From an uncultured Massilia sp. (GTDB taxonomy: Bacteria; Pseudomonadota; Gammaproteobacteria; Burkholderiales; Burkholderiaceae_D), in contig NZ_CAJYEB010000019.1 of assembly GCF_913773735.1 (NCBI RefSeq), positions 1 through 64,000 of the forward strand: DNA of 64,000 nucleotides. The letters run 5' to 3'. The notes beneath the pieces are model-generated. The model was given only the letters and a program-made list of their open reading frames with translations. It was not told the origin of the DNA and made no database searches. This document shows, piece by piece, positions 35,036 to 46,961 of this stretch (position 1 is the stretch's first letter; each line of letters starts with the position of its first letter). The position numbers and the translations under genes were made by a program.

Positions 35036-38000
35036 ACCAGCACCCGCTCGATCCCGCCGTCGTTGGCGTTGGCCACGTAGTTCGGCAGCCAGTTTTCGCC
35101 CAGCAGGTGGCGCGCCATCTCGACCACGATGTAGTCGGCGGTGGTGCCCGAATCGTCGTTGTAGCGCGACAGGCCCTGCAGGCAGGACGGGCAGCTCGTC
35201 AGGATCTTGACGTCGCCCTTGAAGCCGTCCGCGCGCAGCTTGTCGGCCCCCTTCTCCATTTCCTGCTCCTTCCTGAAGCGCACCTGGGTGGAGATGTCCG
35301 GACGCGATACCGCGAACGTGCCCGACTCGCCGCAGCAGCGGTCGTTCTTCTCGATCTTCACGTTGTCGACGGTCTGCACCAGCGCATTGACGGTCTTGGT
35401 CGCGTCCTGCAGCTTCATCGGCGTGTGGCAGGGGTCGTGGTACATGTAGCGGGTGCCGCTCACGCCTTCCAGCCTGACGCCCTTCTCCAGCAGGTATTCG
35501 TGGATGTCCATGATGCGGCAGCCCGGGAAGATCTTCTCGAACTCGTAGGTCGCCAGCTGGTCGTAGCAGGTGCCGCAGGACACGAGGACCGTCTTGATGT
35601 CGAGGTAGTTCAGCGTGTTGGCCATGCGGTGGAACAGCACGCGGTTATCCGTCATCATCTTGTCGGCCTTGTCGTACTGCCCGGCGCCGCGCTGCGGATA
35701 GCCGCAGCACAGGTAGCCCGGCGGCAGCACGGTCTGCACGCCCACTTCCCACAGCATCGCCTGCGTGGCCAGGCCCACCTGCGAGAACAGGCGCTCGGAG
35801 CCGCAGCCCGGGAAGTAGAACACGGCCTCGGTGTCGGCATTGGTCGCCTTCGGGTTGCGGATGATCGGGATGACCTTGTCGTCCTCGATGTCCAGCAGCG
35901 CGCGCGCCGTCTTCTTGGGCAGGTTGCCCGGCATTTTCTTGTTGACGAAGTGGATCACCTGCTCGCGCACCGGCGCCTTGCCGGTGGTCGGGGGCGGCGC
36001 CTTGGTCTGCTCCTTCGCCACCGTCTTGAGCAGGCTGGCGCCCATGCGCTGGGCCTTGTAGCCCAGGTCGACCATCGCCTTGCGCGTGGCGTTGATGGTG
36101 GTCGGGTCGGTCGCGTTCAGGAAGAACATGGCCGCGCGGTTGGCCGGCTTGAAGCTGCGCTTGTCCATCTTGCGCAGCAGGTTGCGCATGTTCATCGACA
36201 CGTCGCCGAAGTCGATGTTGACCGGGCACGGCGTCACGCACTTGTGGCACACGGTGCAGTGGTCGGACACGTCCTCGAACTCTTCCCAGTGCTTGATCGA
36301 CACGCCGCGGCGGGTCTGTTCCTCGTACAGGAAGGCCTCGATCAGCGCGGACGTGGCGAGGATCTTGTCGCGCGGCGAGTACAGCAGGTTCGCCTGCGGC
36401 ACGTGCGTCGTGCACACCGGCTTGCACTTCCCGCAGCGCAGGCAGTCCTTGATGCTGGCCGCGATCTCGCCGATGTCGCTCTGCTGCATGATCAGCGATT
36501 CGTGGCCCATCAGGCCGAACGACGGCGTGTAGGCATTGCGCAGGTCGGCGAACGCCGTATCGGTATTGAGCAGCTTGCCCTTGTTGAAGCGGCCTTCCGG
36601 ATCGACGCGCTGCTTGTACTCGCGGAACTCGCTGATCTCGGAGTCGAGCAGGAATTCCAGCTTGGTGATGCCGATGCCGTGCTCGCCCGAGATCACGCCG
36701 TCCAGCGAACGGGCCAGCTTCATGATGCGCTCGACGGCCTTGTGCGCGTCCTGCAGCATCGCGTAGTCGTCCGAGTTCACCGGCAGGTTGGTGTGCACGT
36801 TGCCGTCGCCCGCGTGCATGTGCAGGGCGACGAACACGCGCGAACGCAGCACCCGCTTGTGGATCGCGCCCGCCTCGTCGAGGACCGGCTTGTAGGCCGC
36901 GCCGTTGAAGATCTGGCGCAGCGGCGCGCGGATCTCGCTCTTCCACGAGACGCGCACGGTATGGTCCTGCACCACGTCGAACAGGGTGGCGTCCGGCTGG
37001 CGCTGCAGGCGCTCGTCGATCCTGTCGAGCAGGCCGTCCAGGCCGAACTCGGCCAGCGCGCCGCGCACGTCGCGCAGCAGCTGGTCGAGGTTGGCCATGA
37101 TCCAGCCCCAGCGCGCGGCCACGCGGCCCAGCAGCTCGTCGGCCTGCTGCGGACGGTCGCCCAGCAACTCGTCGCGCGACACGCCTTCGCCGCCGGCATC
37201 CTCGCTCTTGGCCAGTTCCAGGTCGCCCGCCGCGAACCAGGCGTGCAGTTCCTCGACCAGCTGCAGCTTGTTCTTGATCGACAGCTCGACGTTGATGCGC
37301 TCGATGCCGTCGGTGTACTCGCCCATGCGCCCCAGGGGGATGACCACGTCCTCGTTGATCTTGAAGGCGTTGGTGTGGCGCGCGATGGCCGCGGTGCGGG
37401 CGCGGTCGAGCCAGAACTTCTTGCGCGCCTCCGGGCTGACGGCGATGAAGCCCTCGCCCACCCGGGTATTCGCCAGGCGCACGACTTCCGACGCGGCCAG
37501 GGCGACGGCGTTCTCGTCGTCGCCGACGATGTCGCCGAACAGCGCCATCTTCGGCAGCACGCCGCGCTTGGACTTGGTGGCGTAGCCGACCGCGCGCAGG
37601 TAGCGCTCGTCCAGGTGCTCCAGGCCCGCCAGGCGCAGCGTGGCGAACTCCGGCCTGCCGCTCCTGGGCAGGCTGTCGAGGTAGTCCTTGATCTCGACGA
37701 TCGAGGGAATCGCGTCGCGCGCCTGGCCGAAGAATTCCAGCGCCACGGTGCGCGTGAACTTCGGCATCTTGTGCAGGATCCAGCGCGCCGACGTGATCAG
37801 GCCGTCGGTGCCTTCCTTCTGGATCCCGGGCAGGCCGGCCAGGAACTTGTCGGTGACGTCCTTGCCGAGGCCCTCCTTGCGGAAGCGCCGGCCCTCGATG
37901 TGCAGCATCTCGGTGCGGAACGGTTCCCCCTTCGGGGCGCCCTTGGCCGACGGGTGCGTCCATTCCAGCCTGAACGAGGCCACCGGGGCGTCGTGGATCT

Positions 38001-39042
38001 TGCCCAGGTTGTGGTCGACGCGGGTGACGTCGAGCCAGTCGCCGTTCGGGTCGACCATGCGCCAGGACGCGAGATTGTCGAGCGCCGTGCCCCACAGGAC
38101 GGCCTTCTTACCGCCCGCGTTCATGGCGACGTTGCCGCCCACGCAGGAGGCGTGCGCCGAGGTCGGATCGACGGCGAACACGAAGCCCGCCTGCTCGGCC
38201 GCCTGCGACACGCGCTGGGTGACGACGCCGGCGCCGGTGTGGATGGTCGCGTAGTCGCGGTCCACGCCCGGCAGGCGCGTCATCTCCACCGGCCCCATCT
38301 GGATCAGTTTTTCGGTATTGATCACGGCCGACAGCGGCGACAGCGGAATCGCGCCGCCGGTGTAGCCGGTGCCGCCGCCGCGCGGGATGATGGTCAGTCC
38401 GAGTTCGATGCAGCCCTTGACCAGGCCGGCCATCTCGTCCTCGCTGTCCGGCACCAGCACGAGGAACGGATACTCGACGCGCCAGTCGGTGGCGTCGGTC
38501 ACGTGCGAGGTGCGGTGCATGCCGTCGAAGCGGATGTTGCGCTTGTCGGTGTACTGGCCCAGCACCTTCACGGCGCGCTTGCGCAGGTCGTAGGTGGCGC
38601 GGAATTCGAGGCCGAAGTCGTCGACGGCCTTGCGCGCCGCCGCCAGCAGCTTCTCGACGGCGCTGCTGCGCGCGGCCAGCACGGCCTGGTCACCGGCATC
38701 GCCGGCATCGAACGACAGGCGCCGCTTCTCGACTTCGCCCAGGCGGTGGTGCAGGGCGTCGATCAGCTTTTCGCGGCGCTTCGGGTTGTCCAGCAGGTCG
38801 TCCTGCAGGTAGGGATTGCGGCGCACGACCCAGATGTCGCCCAGCACCTCGTACAGCATGCGTGCCGACCGCCCGGTCTGGCGCGCGCCGCGCAGTTCGT
38901 CGAGCAGCGCCCACGACGACTCGCCCAGCAGCCGGATCACGATCTCGCGATCGGAAAACGACGTGTAGTTATAAGGGATTTCGCGCAGGCGGACCGGCGA
39001 ATTTTCTTCGAGCAGGGCGTGGATATTGGCAGGAGCGTTCAT
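35032..39042 (-). CDS. Large FAD-linked oxidoreductase with Fe-S and cysteine-rich domains (YdiJ-like)
   Basis: 1336-aa fusion. Order: N-terminal DUF3683-like domain (residues 1 to about 180: [19 protein letters not shown]); FAD-binding PCMH domain (about 205-400: [33 protein letters not shown]); FAD oxidase C-terminal domain (about 560-800: [24 protein letters not shown]); two 4Fe-4S motifs ([23 protein letters not shown], about 875-940); and two CCG domains ([30 protein letters not shown]). E. coli YdiJ is a shorter relative acting on D-2-hydroxy acids, so D-lactate or D-2-hydroxyglutarate oxidation is likely. A TAGAAT -10 lies at 39090-39095. Electrons probably go to quinone. Confidence 0.9.
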   Translation of the reverse strand: MNAPANIHALLEENSPVRLREIPYNYTSFSDREIVIRLLGESSWALLDELRGARQTGRSARMLYEVLGDIWVVRRNPYLQDDLLDNPKRREKLIDALHHRLGEVEKRRLSFDAGDAGDQAVLAARSSAVEKLLAAARKAVDDFGLEFRATYDLRKRAVKVLGQYTDKRNIRFDGMHRTSHVTDATDWRVEYPFLVLVPDSEDEMAGLVKGCIELGLTIIPRGGGTGYTGGAIPLSPLSAVINTEKLIQMGPVEMTRLPGVDRDYATIHTGAGVVTQRVSQAAEQAGFVFAVDPTSAHASCVGGNVAMNAGGKKAVLWGTALDNLASWRMVDPNGDWLDVTRVDHNLGKIHDAPVASFRLEWTHPSAKGAPKGEPFRTEMLHIEGRRFRKEGLGKDVTDKFLAGLPGIQKEGTDGLITSARWILHKMPKFTRTVALEFFGQARDAIPSIVEIKDYLDSLPRSGRPEFATLRLAGLEHLDERYLRAVGYATKSKRGVLPKMALFGDIVGDDENAVALAASEVVRLANTRVGEGFIAVSPEARKKFWLDRARTAAIARHTNAFKINEDVVIPLGRMGEYTDGIERINVELSIKNKLQLVEELHAWFAAGDLELAKSEDAGGEGVSRDELLGDRPQQADELLGRVAARWGWIMANLDQLLRDVRGALAEFGLDGLLDRIDERLQRQPDATLFDVVQDHTVRVSWKSEIRAPLRQIFNGAAYKPVLDEAGAIHKRVLRSRVFVALHMHAGDGNVHTNLPVNSDDYAMLQDAHKAVERIMKLARSLDGVISGEHGIGITKLEFLLDSEISEFREYKQRVDPEGRFNKGKLLNTDTAFADLRNAYTPSFGLMGHESLIMQQSDIGEIAASIKDCLRCGKCKPVCTTHVPQANLLYSPRDKILATSALIEAFLYEEQTRRGVSIKHWEEFEDVSDHCTVCHKCVTPCPVNIDFGDVSMNMRNLLRKMDKRSFKPANRAAMFFLNATDPTTINATRKAMVDLGYKAQRMGASLLKTVAKEQTKAPPPTTGKAPVREQVIHFVNKKMPGNLPKKTARALLDIEDDKVIPIIRNPKATNADTEAVFYFPGCGSERLFSQVGLATQAMLWEVGVQTVLPPGYLCCGYPQRGAGQYDKADKMMTDNRVLFHRMANTLNYLDIKTVLVSCGTCYDQLATYEFEKIFPGCRIMDIHEYLLEKGVRLEGVSGTRYMYHDPCHTPMKLQDATKTVNALVQTVDNVKIEKNDRCCGESGTFAVSRPDISTQVRFRKEQEMEKGADKLRADGFKGDVKILTSCPSCLQGLSRYNDDSGTTADYIVVEMARHLLGENWLPNYVANANDGGIERVLV

Positions 39043-39328
39043 GGGGGATCGGCTGTCAGATCGACTCTAATGCGTCGCGGTGGACAACCATTCTAGCTTA
39101 TTGCGATGCACCACGCTGGGGACAAGGTATTTTTTGCAACGCCTGTAAAGCAAAAAACTACGGAGAAAACGGTTTTCGTGCAAATTTCCGCTGGGTAAAC
39201 AAAAAAATGGGCAACGAAAAGACGGCCTGCTCAAGAAATGGTCATCTTATCCATGGCGGGTGGGTGCGCGCCGCGACGGCACGCCGGGAGCGGCGCCCCC
39301 GAAGGCCGACAGCTGGCCCTGCCCCCGC

Positions 39329-39850
39329 TCATCCGAATATCCGGCTGGTGGTATCGCCGATCCACTTCCACCACCCGTCGGGCACGTACAGCAGCGTCGC
39401 CGTCATGAACACGTAGCGCCCGAACTTGCCGATCGCCATGTAGATCACGCTCGGCCAGAACGGCAGGTGCAGCCAGCCCGCCAGCGTGCACAGCGGGTCG
39501 CCGATGCCCGGCACCCAGGACAGCAGCATGGTCTTCGCGCCGTAGCGCGCTAGCCAATGGAACCAGCGCGACTTGCGCTCCTTGGCGAACGCCACCTTGG
39601 CGCGGTAGCCGATCCAGTAGTCGACGATGCCGCCCAGCGTGTTGCCGACGGTGGCGACCAGGATCGCCGGCCAGAACATGGCCGGGTTGGCCTTGACGAC
39701 GGCGAACACGGCCGGCTCCGAGCCGAGCGGCAGCAGGGTGGCGGAAATGAAGGCGATGATGAATACCGACGTGAGCCCCACCGCGGGAGCGGCCAGCAAT
39801 GCCAGGAGCCAGAGGACGGCGGATTCGATCATCGAAAAGATTGTGGGCAA
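39329..39850 (-). CDS. YqaA family membrane protein (VTT/DedA-like)
   Basis: 173-aa inner-membrane protein. Hydrophobic segments: AVLWLLALLAAPAVGLTSVF, FIIAFISATLLPLGSEP, WPAILVATVGNTLGGIVDYW and a C-terminal FMTATLLYV. LLPLGSEPAVF and GNTLGGIVDYWIG are family landmarks. The role is unknown; VTT relatives are linked to lipid transport. The start may be 39850 or the Met at 39832. It is divergent from ilvA; the 286 nt between it and the large oxidoreductase holds no gene. Confidence 0.85.
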   Translation of the reverse strand: MPTIFSMIESAVLWLLALLAAPAVGLTSVFIIAFISATLLPLGSEPAVFAVVKANPAMFWPAILVATVGNTLGGIVDYWIGYRAKVAFAKERKSRWFHWLARYGAKTMLLSWVPGIGDPLCTLAGWLHLPFWPSVIYMAIGKFGRYVFMTATLLYVPDGWWKWIGDTTSRIFG

Positions 39851-39869
39851 TGGAATGGATGGGGTCCAT

Positions 39870-39875
39870 TATAAT
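39870..39875 (+). promoter_or_regulatory. -10 box upstream of ilvA
   Basis: A perfect TATAAT on the plus strand, giving a leader of about 125 nt before the ilvA start. No clear -35, leader peptide or attenuator hairpin is seen. Confidence 0.5.
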
Positions 39876-40007
39876 GAGGAGCACCCCACCGTCACGACAC
39901 GGTACGCCAGGCCCTACCCGGTCCCGCGTTCCGTACTGCAATCCTCGGTTATCCGCCATCCAGGAAGTTCAGCGTCGCCCCGGAATCCAGCTTATTCGTA
40001 TCCGCCA

Positions 40008-41540
<1,533 letters not shown>

Positions 41541-41551
41541 GCGTCGGCGGT

Positions 41552-41572
41552 GGTGCGCACGGGGTGCGCACC
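41552..41572. repeat. Dispersed hairpin repeat, copy 3 (trailer CCCTACGA)
   Basis: GGTGCGCA - CGGGG - TGCGCACC, an 8-bp stem, followed by CTACGACC. It is 11 nt after the ilvA stop codon and is nearly identical in core to the copy at 22980. Confidence 0.75.
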
Positions 41573-41580
41573 CTACGACC

Positions 41581-41639
41581 TTGCGCCAAAACAAACCGGG
41601 GTCAGAGCCCGGCTCTGACCCCGGTTTGTTTTGGCGCAA
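41581..41639. repeat. 59-nt perfect palindrome
   Basis: Two perfectly complementary 29-nt arms (41581-41609 and 41611-41639) around a single central C. The inner part GGGGTCAGAGCC recurs in the palindrome at 45267-45305. It lies between ilvA and queF and would form a very stable hairpin in either strand's RNA, so it may also act in transcript ends. Confidence 0.9.
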
Positions 41640-41740
41640 AGCGGACCGGACATGCGCCCTATGGCTGAAAGGTGTACGATACGCGGCTTTGCCGCCGCCG
41701 GAACGGCATCGGAATACTGTCCGGCGCTTCGAGAGACACC

Positions 41741-42571
41741 ATGAACAATACCCCCGATCAATCGCCGCTTGGCAAAACCTCGGCCTACCAGACCGAGTAC
41801 ACGCCCGAGCTGCTGTTTCCGATCCCGCGCCAGCAAAAGCGTGACGAACTCGGCCTTTCCGGCACCCTGCCCTTCTTCGGCGTGGACATCTGGAATGCCT
41901 ACGAACTGTCGTGGCTGAACATGCGCGGCAAGCCGCAGGTGGCGATCGCGACCTTCAGCGCGCCCGCGGATTCGCCCAATATCGTCGAATCGAAATCGTT
42001 CAAGCTGTACCTGAATTCCTTCAACCAGACCCGCCTGGCGAACACCGACGCCCTGCTGGCCCTGCTGCGCGACGACCTGTCGAACGCCTTCGGCGCGCCG
42101 GTGCACGTGACCCTGACCCTGCCGGAAGACTTCGACAAGCTGAAGATGGGCGAACTGGACGGCCTGCTGCTGGACCGCCTCGACGTCGAGATCGACACCT
42201 ACAGCCCGTCGCCACAATTGCTCAAGGCCAACCACAACGAGGCGGCCGTCGAGGAGACGCTGGTGTCGCACCTGCTGAAGTCGAATTGCCTCGTCACCGG
42301 CCAGCCGGACTGGGGCAGCGTGCAGATCCGCTACGCCGGCCCGCAGATCGACCAGGAAAGCCTGCTCAAGTACCTGATTGGTTTCCGGGAACACAACGAA
42401 TTCCACGAGCAATGTGTCGAGCGCATCTTCACGGACATCCTGCGCCAATGCAAGCCGCACAAGCTGGCGGTGTATGCCCGCTACACCCGGCGCGGCGGGC
42501 TCGACATCAATCCCTGGCGCGCCAACTTCAGCACCGGCAAGCCGTCCAACCTGCGCACCGCGCGCCAGTGA
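41741..42571 (+). CDS. queF: NADPH-dependent 7-cyano-7-deazaguanine reductase
   Basis: 276-aa enzyme reducing preQ0 to preQ1 in queuosine synthesis. It is the long bimodular (YqcD) type: N-terminal half with the QueF motif [13 protein letters not shown] (about residues 88-100) and C-terminal half with the catalytic Cys in [14 protein letters not shown] (about 184-197). RBS GAGAGA is 4-9 nt before the ATG. I looked for a preQ1 riboswitch in the 100 nt upstream and did not find one. Confidence 0.94.
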   Translation: MNNTPDQSPLGKTSAYQTEYTPELLFPIPRQQKRDELGLSGTLPFFGVDIWNAYELSWLNMRGKPQVAIATFSAPADSPNIVESKSFKLYLNSFNQTRLANTDALLALLRDDLSNAFGAPVHVTLTLPEDFDKLKMGELDGLLLDRLDVEIDTYSPSPQLLKANHNEAAVEETLVSHLLKSNCLVTGQPDWGSVQIRYAGPQIDQESLLKYLIGFREHNEFHEQCVERIFTDILRQCKPHKLAVYARYTRRGGLDINPWRANFSTGKPSNLRTARQ

Positions 42572-42844
42572 TCATCATCCCGACGGGTGATTTTCCGGCG
42601 ACCGTCCCCATCTAGTGTCCGTTTCAGGCGACACGCCGCCGCCCCCGGCGGCGCGCATCGTCGATGCTCGATATGCAAGGATACAGCCAGAAAAATCGCA
42701 GGATCAGCCCCGGGACAGACGTTTCGTGCGTCAAACCCGGGATTTCATAACGGAAATTGCGTACACCCGAACGTGGCTTTCCCGACACCTTTCCGACGCT
42801 TCGCGGCGGGGAAGGAACAGGCGCCCGGCCGGGTGCGAAATCGA
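42572..42844. other. Intergenic region before ptsN, no gene seen
   Basis: This stretch carries an 8-bp GC hairpin, CGCCGCCG (42634-42641) and CGGCGGCG (42646-42653), with loop CCCC and no T-run; it may weakly end the queF transcript. Open frames here lack RBS and protein-like composition. The ptsN promoter follows at 42845. Confidence 0.5.
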
Positions 42845-42873
42845 ATTACACGGCCATGAAACCGGCCTATAAT
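42845..42873 (+). promoter_or_regulatory. Promoter of ptsN-hprK-rapZ
   Basis: Perfect -10 TATAAT (42868-42873), 17-nt spacer, -35-like ATTACA (42845-42850). The leader would be about 37 nt. Confidence 0.6.
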
Positions 42874-42916
42874 TCCCGCTCGCAAGCCCTGTGGGGCACC
42901 GCACTAGAAGCGTGTC

Positions 42917-43399
42917 ATGACTAATTTAAGCAAAATCCTCTCGCTCGAAAACGTTCAGCTCGATCTGGAAGTGTCGAGCAAGAAACGCGCCTTCGAACAG
43001 GCCGGCCTGATTTTCGAGAACAATTGCGGCATCGCCCGCTCGACCGTCTCGGACAACCTGTTCGCGCGCGAGCGCCTCGGTTCCACCGGCCTCGGCCACG
43101 GCGTCGCCGTGCCGCACGGCCGCATCAAGGGCAGCAAGAGCCTGAAGTCGCCGCTGGCCGCCTTCGTGCGCCTGGTCGAGCCGATCCCGTTCGAATCGCC
43201 GGACGGGCAGCCGGTCAAGCTGCTGTTCTTCCTCCTGATCCCGGACCACGTGACCCAGCAGCACCTGGAGATCCTGTCCGAGATCGCCGAGCTGTTCTCG
43301 GACGAGGCGGTCCGCACGGCGCTGGCCACCGACCCGGACCCGAAATCGGTCCACGAACGCATCATCAACTGGCAACCGAGCCTGCAGGCACTGGGCTGA
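42917..43399 (+). CDS. ptsN: PTS IIA-like nitrogen-regulatory protein PtsN
   Basis: 160-aa EIIA-Ntr, last phosphoacceptor of the nitrogen PTS, which controls potassium transport and other targets according to its phosphorylation. The phosphorylated His is in GVAVPHGR (about residue 68), preceded by [11 protein letters not shown]. The length is normal. It heads ptsN-hprK-rapZ, 36 nt before hprK. In most betaproteobacteria these follow rpoN-hpf in one direction; here rpoN-hpf is on the other strand, facing them. Confidence 0.93.
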   Translation: MTNLSKILSLENVQLDLEVSSKKRAFEQAGLIFENNCGIARSTVSDNLFARERLGSTGLGHGVAVPHGRIKGSKSLKSPLAAFVRLVEPIPFESPDGQPVKLLFFLLIPDHVTQQHLEILSEIAELFSDEAVRTALATDPDPKSVHERIINWQPSLQALG

Positions 43400-43435
43400 G
43401 CCCGACCCGCTGCGCCCTCCCTGCCCCATCCGATC

Positions 43436-44377
43436 ATGCCCATGCTGCAGACACCGCTGACCATCCAGAGGCTGTACGACGACAATCGCGATACGCTGCA
43501 ACTGGGCTGGTTCGCCGGCTTTCCCGGCGGCGAGCGGCTGATCTCGGGCGACGCCGTCTCGGCGGCCGACCAGGTCGGCCACCTGAACCTGATCCACCCG
43601 GGCCGCATCCAGGTGTTCGGGCACCAGGAACTGAATTACTACCAGCGCCTGAAATCCGGCTCGCGCAGCCACGTGATCGGCGAACTGATCGCGGGCGAGC
43701 CGCCCGCGCTGATCATCGCCCAAGGCCTCGACACGCCGCCGGACATCCTCGCCATCTGCGACGAAAAGAACATCCCGCTGTTCTCGACGCCGCTGCCGGC
43801 CGCCCAGGTGATCGACTTCCTGCGCGTCTACTTGTCCAAGAAACTGGCGCAGCGCGTGATCATGCACGGCGTGTTCATGGACGTGCTGGGCGTGGGCGTC
43901 CTGATCACCGGCGACTCGGGCCTGGGCAAGAGCGAACTGGGCCTGGAACTGATCTCGCGCTCGCACGGGCTGGTGGCCGACGACGCCGTCGAATTCTCGC
44001 GCATCGCCCCCAACATGATCGAGGGCCGCTGCCCGCCGCTGCTGCAGAACCTGCTCGAAGTGCGCGGCCTGGGCCTGCTCGACATCAAGGCCATCTTCGG
44101 CGAGACGGCGGTGCGCCGCAAGATGCGCCTGAAGCTGATCGTCCACCTGGTCAAGCGCGGCGCGCTCGACGAGGAAGTCGAACGCCTGCCCTTCCACTTC
44201 CCCACCGAGGACGTGCTGGGCCTGCCGATCCGCAAGGTCGTGATCCCGGTCGCGGCCGGCCGCAACATCGCGGTGCTGCTGGAGGCCGCCGTGCGCAACA
44301 CGATCCTGCAACTGCGCGGGATCGACACGCTGCAGGAGTTCATGGAGCGTCAACGGCAAGCGATGAGCAGCGACTGA
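43436..44377 (+). CDS. hprK: HPr kinase/phosphorylase
   Basis: 313-aa enzyme phosphorylating and dephosphorylating HPr on serine. The N-terminal domain is followed by the P-loop [17 protein letters not shown] (about residues 158-174) and the HprK signature [20 protein letters not shown]. Metal and C-terminal helix blocks follow. It starts at 43436, with the second ATG (43442) an alternative. HPr itself is not in the window. The pairing with ptsN and rapZ is typical of betaproteobacteria. Confidence 0.93.
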   Translation: MPMLQTPLTIQRLYDDNRDTLQLGWFAGFPGGERLISGDAVSAADQVGHLNLIHPGRIQVFGHQELNYYQRLKSGSRSHVIGELIAGEPPALIIAQGLDTPPDILAICDEKNIPLFSTPLPAAQVIDFLRVYLSKKLAQRVIMHGVFMDVLGVGVLITGDSGLGKSELGLELISRSHGLVADDAVEFSRIAPNMIEGRCPPLLQNLLEVRGLGLLDIKAIFGETAVRRKMRLKLIVHLVKRGALDEEVERLPFHFPTEDVLGLPIRKVVIPVAAGRNIAVLLEAAVRNTILQLRGIDTLQEFMERQRQAMSSD

Positions 44378-44403
44378 CCCGCGCCGGTGCTATCATCCCC
44401 CGC

Positions 44404-45267
44404 ATGCGCATCCTACTCATCACCGGTATCTCGGGCTCCGGCAAATCGGTCGCCCTGAACGTCCTCGAAGACGCAGGCTATTACTGCGTCGACAATCTGC
44501 CCCCGGCCCTGCTGCCGCACCTGGTCAAGACCGTCGACGGCGACGACAGCCAGCGCATCGCCGTGGCCGTCGACGCGCGCAGCGCGCGCTCGCTGGCGGA
44601 GCTGCCGACCACGGTCGCCCAGCTGCGCGCCGAAGGCCACCTCGTCAAGGTGATCTTCCTGACGTCCAGCACGCATTCGCTGGTCGCGCGCTTCTCGGAA
44701 ACGCGGCGCAGCCATCCGCTGTCGCACGAGCTGCGCCCGAACGAGAATCCGGCCGCGCGCCGCACGCTGATCGAATGCATCCTGGAAGAGCGCGAGCGCC
44801 TGCTGCCGATCGAGAAGCTGGGCCACGTGATCGACACGTCGGAGCTGTCCGCCAACAAGCTGCGCGCCTGGGTCAAGGAACTGGCCGAGGTCGAATACGC
44901 GCCGCTGACGCTGTTCTTCGAATCCTTCGCCTTCAAGCACGGCGTGCCGCTCGACGCCGACTTCGTGTTCGACGTGCGCGCCGTGCCGAATCCCTACTAC
45001 GACCTGGCGCTGCGTCCGCTGAACGGCAAGGACGCGCCCGTCATCGCCTTCCTCGACGCGCAGCCGCAGGCGATCGAGCTGCTGTCCGACATCCGCGCCT
45101 TCGTCGCCAAGTGGCTGCCCTCGTTCAAGCGCGACAACCGCAGCTACCTGACGGTGGCGGTCGGCTGCACGGGCGGCCAGCACCGCTCCGTCTACATGGC
45201 CGAACGCCTGGGCGCCTACTTCGCCGATACCGAACGGGTCGTCATCCGCCATAGGGAGCAGCCTTAG
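44404..45267 (+). CDS. rapZ: RNase adapter protein RapZ
   Basis: 287-aa nucleotide-binding protein. Walker A is GISGSGKS at residues 8-15; ETRRSHPLS and the C-terminal [15 protein letters not shown] are family blocks. In E. coli RapZ targets the small RNA GlmZ for RNase E cleavage and so tunes glucosamine-6-phosphate synthesis; GlmZ is not known outside enterics, so its target here is open. The stop codon touches the palindrome at 45267. Confidence 0.92.
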   Translation: MRILLITGISGSGKSVALNVLEDAGYYCVDNLPPALLPHLVKTVDGDDSQRIAVAVDARSARSLAELPTTVAQLRAEGHLVKVIFLTSSTHSLVARFSETRRSHPLSHELRPNENPAARRTLIECILEERERLLPIEKLGHVIDTSELSANKLRAWVKELAEVEYAPLTLFFESFAFKHGVPLDADFVFDVRAVPNPYYDLALRPLNGKDAPVIAFLDAQPQAIELLSDIRAFVAKWLPSFKRDNRSYLTVAVGCTGGQHRSVYMAERLGAYFADTERVVIRHREQP

Positions 45268-45305
45268 GGGTCAGAGCCCGGTTTTTCCTTTCGGGCTCTG
45301 ACCCC
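45267..45305. repeat. Palindrome GGGGTCAGAGCCCG, second copy
   Basis: Perfect 14-nt arms (45267-45280 and 45292-45305) with an 11-nt T-rich loop. It shares GGGGTCAGAGCC with the 59-nt palindrome at 41581. On the plus strand it is followed by GATTTT, and it sits between converging rapZ and the hydratase gene, so it may serve as their terminator. Confidence 0.85.
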
Positions 45306-45324
45306 GATTTTCCCCCGCGGCCCA

Positions 45325-46407
45325 TCAAAGATGCCGCAACGGATGCGCCCACGCCGGCCACACCGGCTCGAAGAAGCGCGCCACCATCGCCGTCGTCACC
45401 TCGTCCAGCGCGGGCGGATTCCAGCGCGGCGCATTGTCCTTGTCGATGACCAGCGCGCGCACGCCTTCCAGCACTTCGCCGTGCTCGAAATTGCGGCGCA
45501 CCAGCGAACGCTCCATGCGCAGGCAGTCGGCCACGCCGAGCGCCTGCGCGCGTTCCAGCAGCGCGTGGGTCACGCACATCATCAGGGGCGAGCGCTGGCG
45601 CATCATGGCCAGCGCCTGCTGCGCGAACGGGTCCGCATCGGCCGCCAGCGCGGCCATCGTGTCCGCCACGGTGGCCGCGCCGAAGTGCGCGTCGATGCGC
45701 GCGCGCTGCGCTTCCAGTGCGCTGGGGCCGGCCTGGTCCGCGAACGGGGCGGCGAAGGCGCGCAGCGCGTCCGCCAGTGCCGCGCCCGGCGTGGAGGCGA
45801 CCAGCGCATGCAGCGCCGCCATCTGCGCGCCCGGCACGAACAGGTCGGCCAGGCCCAGGTACAGGGCGTCGGCGGCGCCGACCGTGGCGCCCGTCAGGCC
45901 CAGGTAGTAGCCCAGGCGGCCCGGCGCATGCGACAGGAAGTGGCTGCCGCCGACGTCCGGGAACAGGCCGATGTTCACCTCGGGCATGGCCATCCTGGTG
46001 CGCTCGGTCACGATGCGCAGGCCGCAGCCGGGACCGCCCTGGGCGATGCCCATGCCGCCGCCCATCACCACGCCGTCCATCAGCGCGATATACGGTTTCG
46101 GATAGAAGTGGATCAGGTGGTTGAGCGCGTATTCCTCGGTGAAGAAATCCTCGAGCAGCGCGCTGCCGCCCATCGGGGTCGCGTTGCCGACTTCGTGGAA
46201 GAAGCGGATGTCGCCGCCGGCGCACAGCGCCTTCTCGCTGCTGCTCCGGATGACGACGGCGGCGACGGCGGGATCGTCGCGCCAGGCCGCCAGCGTCGCG
46301 GTCAGCGCGCGCACCATCGGCAGCGACAGCGAGTTCAGCGCCTTCGGGCGGTCCAGGGTGATGATGCCGGTGCCGTCGGCGAGGCGGGTCAGTACGTGTT
46401 CGCTCAT
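45325..46407 (-). CDS. Enoyl-CoA hydratase/isomerase family, 3-hydroxyisobutyryl-CoA hydrolase-like
   Basis: 360-aa crotonase-fold protein. The length and the blocks ALCAGGDIRFFHE, LNHLIHFYPKPYIALMDGVVMGGGMG and MPEVNIGLFPDVGGSHFLS are those of the ECH_2/HIBCH subfamily, which hydrolyses 3-hydroxyisobutyryl-CoA in valine degradation. No other valine-pathway gene is near. It lies alone between rapZ (converging) and hpf, and its 5' side is separated from hpf by the hpf terminator. Confidence 0.85.
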   Translation of the reverse strand: MSEHVLTRLADGTGIITLDRPKALNSLSLPMVRALTATLAAWRDDPAVAAVVIRSSSEKALCAGGDIRFFHEVGNATPMGGSALLEDFFTEEYALNHLIHFYPKPYIALMDGVVMGGGMGIAQGGPGCGLRIVTERTRMAMPEVNIGLFPDVGGSHFLSHAPGRLGYYLGLTGATVGAADALYLGLADLFVPGAQMAALHALVASTPGAALADALRAFAAPFADQAGPSALEAQRARIDAHFGAATVADTMAALAADADPFAQQALAMMRQRSPLMMCVTHALLERAQALGVADCLRMERSLVRRNFEHGEVLEGVRALVIDKDNAPRWNPPALDEVTTAMVARFFEPVWPAWAHPLRHL

Positions 46408-46460
46408 GTCTCTCGTCGTTCGAATGTTCGGAGCGACATTTTAACGCCTGCCCAATCATC

Positions 46461-46484
46461 AAAAAGGGCGCCGATGCGCCCTTT
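46461..46484 (-). terminator. Intrinsic terminator after hpf
   Basis: Nine-bp stem AAAGGGCGC (46463-46471) and GCGCCCTTT (46476-46484), loop CGAT, T-run on the minus strand from A 46461-46465. It ends the kdsD-to-hpf transcription unit. Confidence 0.85.
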
Positions 46485-46505
46485 GTTCACGATGCTGCTG
46501 CCGGC

Positions 46506-46868
46506 TCAGGCCGTGGCAGGTTCAGCGTCTCCGCCCGCATCCGGCATGCGCTTCGGCGAGGTATGGGTGAAGTCCTGCATCATCTGCTTGTACTTCATGA
46601 CCTGGCGGTCGAGCCGGTCCATCAGCATGTCGATCGCGGCGTACAGGTCGTGCGCGGCGCTGGCGACGTGGAGGATCTTGCCCGCGACACGCAGGTTGAT
46701 CTCGGCCTTCTGGCGCTTTTCCTTCTCGGTAAGGTTGTCGATGCAGAGGATGACGTGGGAGTCGATGACTTGGTCGAAATGACGGGTGATGCGTTCGAGC
46801 TTGTTCTGTACGTATTCTCGGATTGCCGGGGTAACATCGAGATGATGTCCGCTGATAGTGAGATTCAT
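46506..46868 (-). CDS. hpf: Ribosome hibernation-promoting factor
   Basis: 120-aa short-type HPF. It binds the small ribosomal subunit and inactivates ribosomes in stationary phase. Family blocks: [56 protein letters not shown]. The start at 46868 has RBS AAAGGAG. It follows rpoN by 93 nt, the usual order. Confidence 0.92.
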   Translation of the reverse strand: MNLTISGHHLDVTPAIREYVQNKLERITRHFDQVIDSHVILCIDNLTEKEKRQKAEINLRVAGKILHVASAAHDLYAAIDMLMDRLDRQVMKYKQMMQDFTHTSPKRMPDAGGDAEPATA

Positions 46869-46961
46869 ACACACTCCTTTGAAGATGCGCTGCCGGCCAT
46901 GCGCGCCTCGGCGCACGAGGCAGCGGTGTGACAAGAACTTGCTACGTGGTCTTTCTTCGTT

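Noticed and set aside
35107..39096. Plus-strand open frame of 1329 codons opposite the large FAD oxidoreductase
   Set aside because: Antisense shadow with low-complexity composition and no RBS; the minus-strand gene has clear FAD and Fe-S motifs.
39882..40007. Attenuator or leader peptide before ilvA
   Set aside because: No short frame rich in Ile/Leu/Val/Thr codons and no competing hairpins seen.
41641..41740. preQ1 riboswitch upstream of queF
   Set aside because: Looked for the short hairpin with an A-rich tail; not found in this interval.
42587..42872. Two overlapping plus-strand open frames of 85-90 codons between queF and ptsN
   Set aside because: No RBS and no protein-like composition, and they run into the ptsN promoter.
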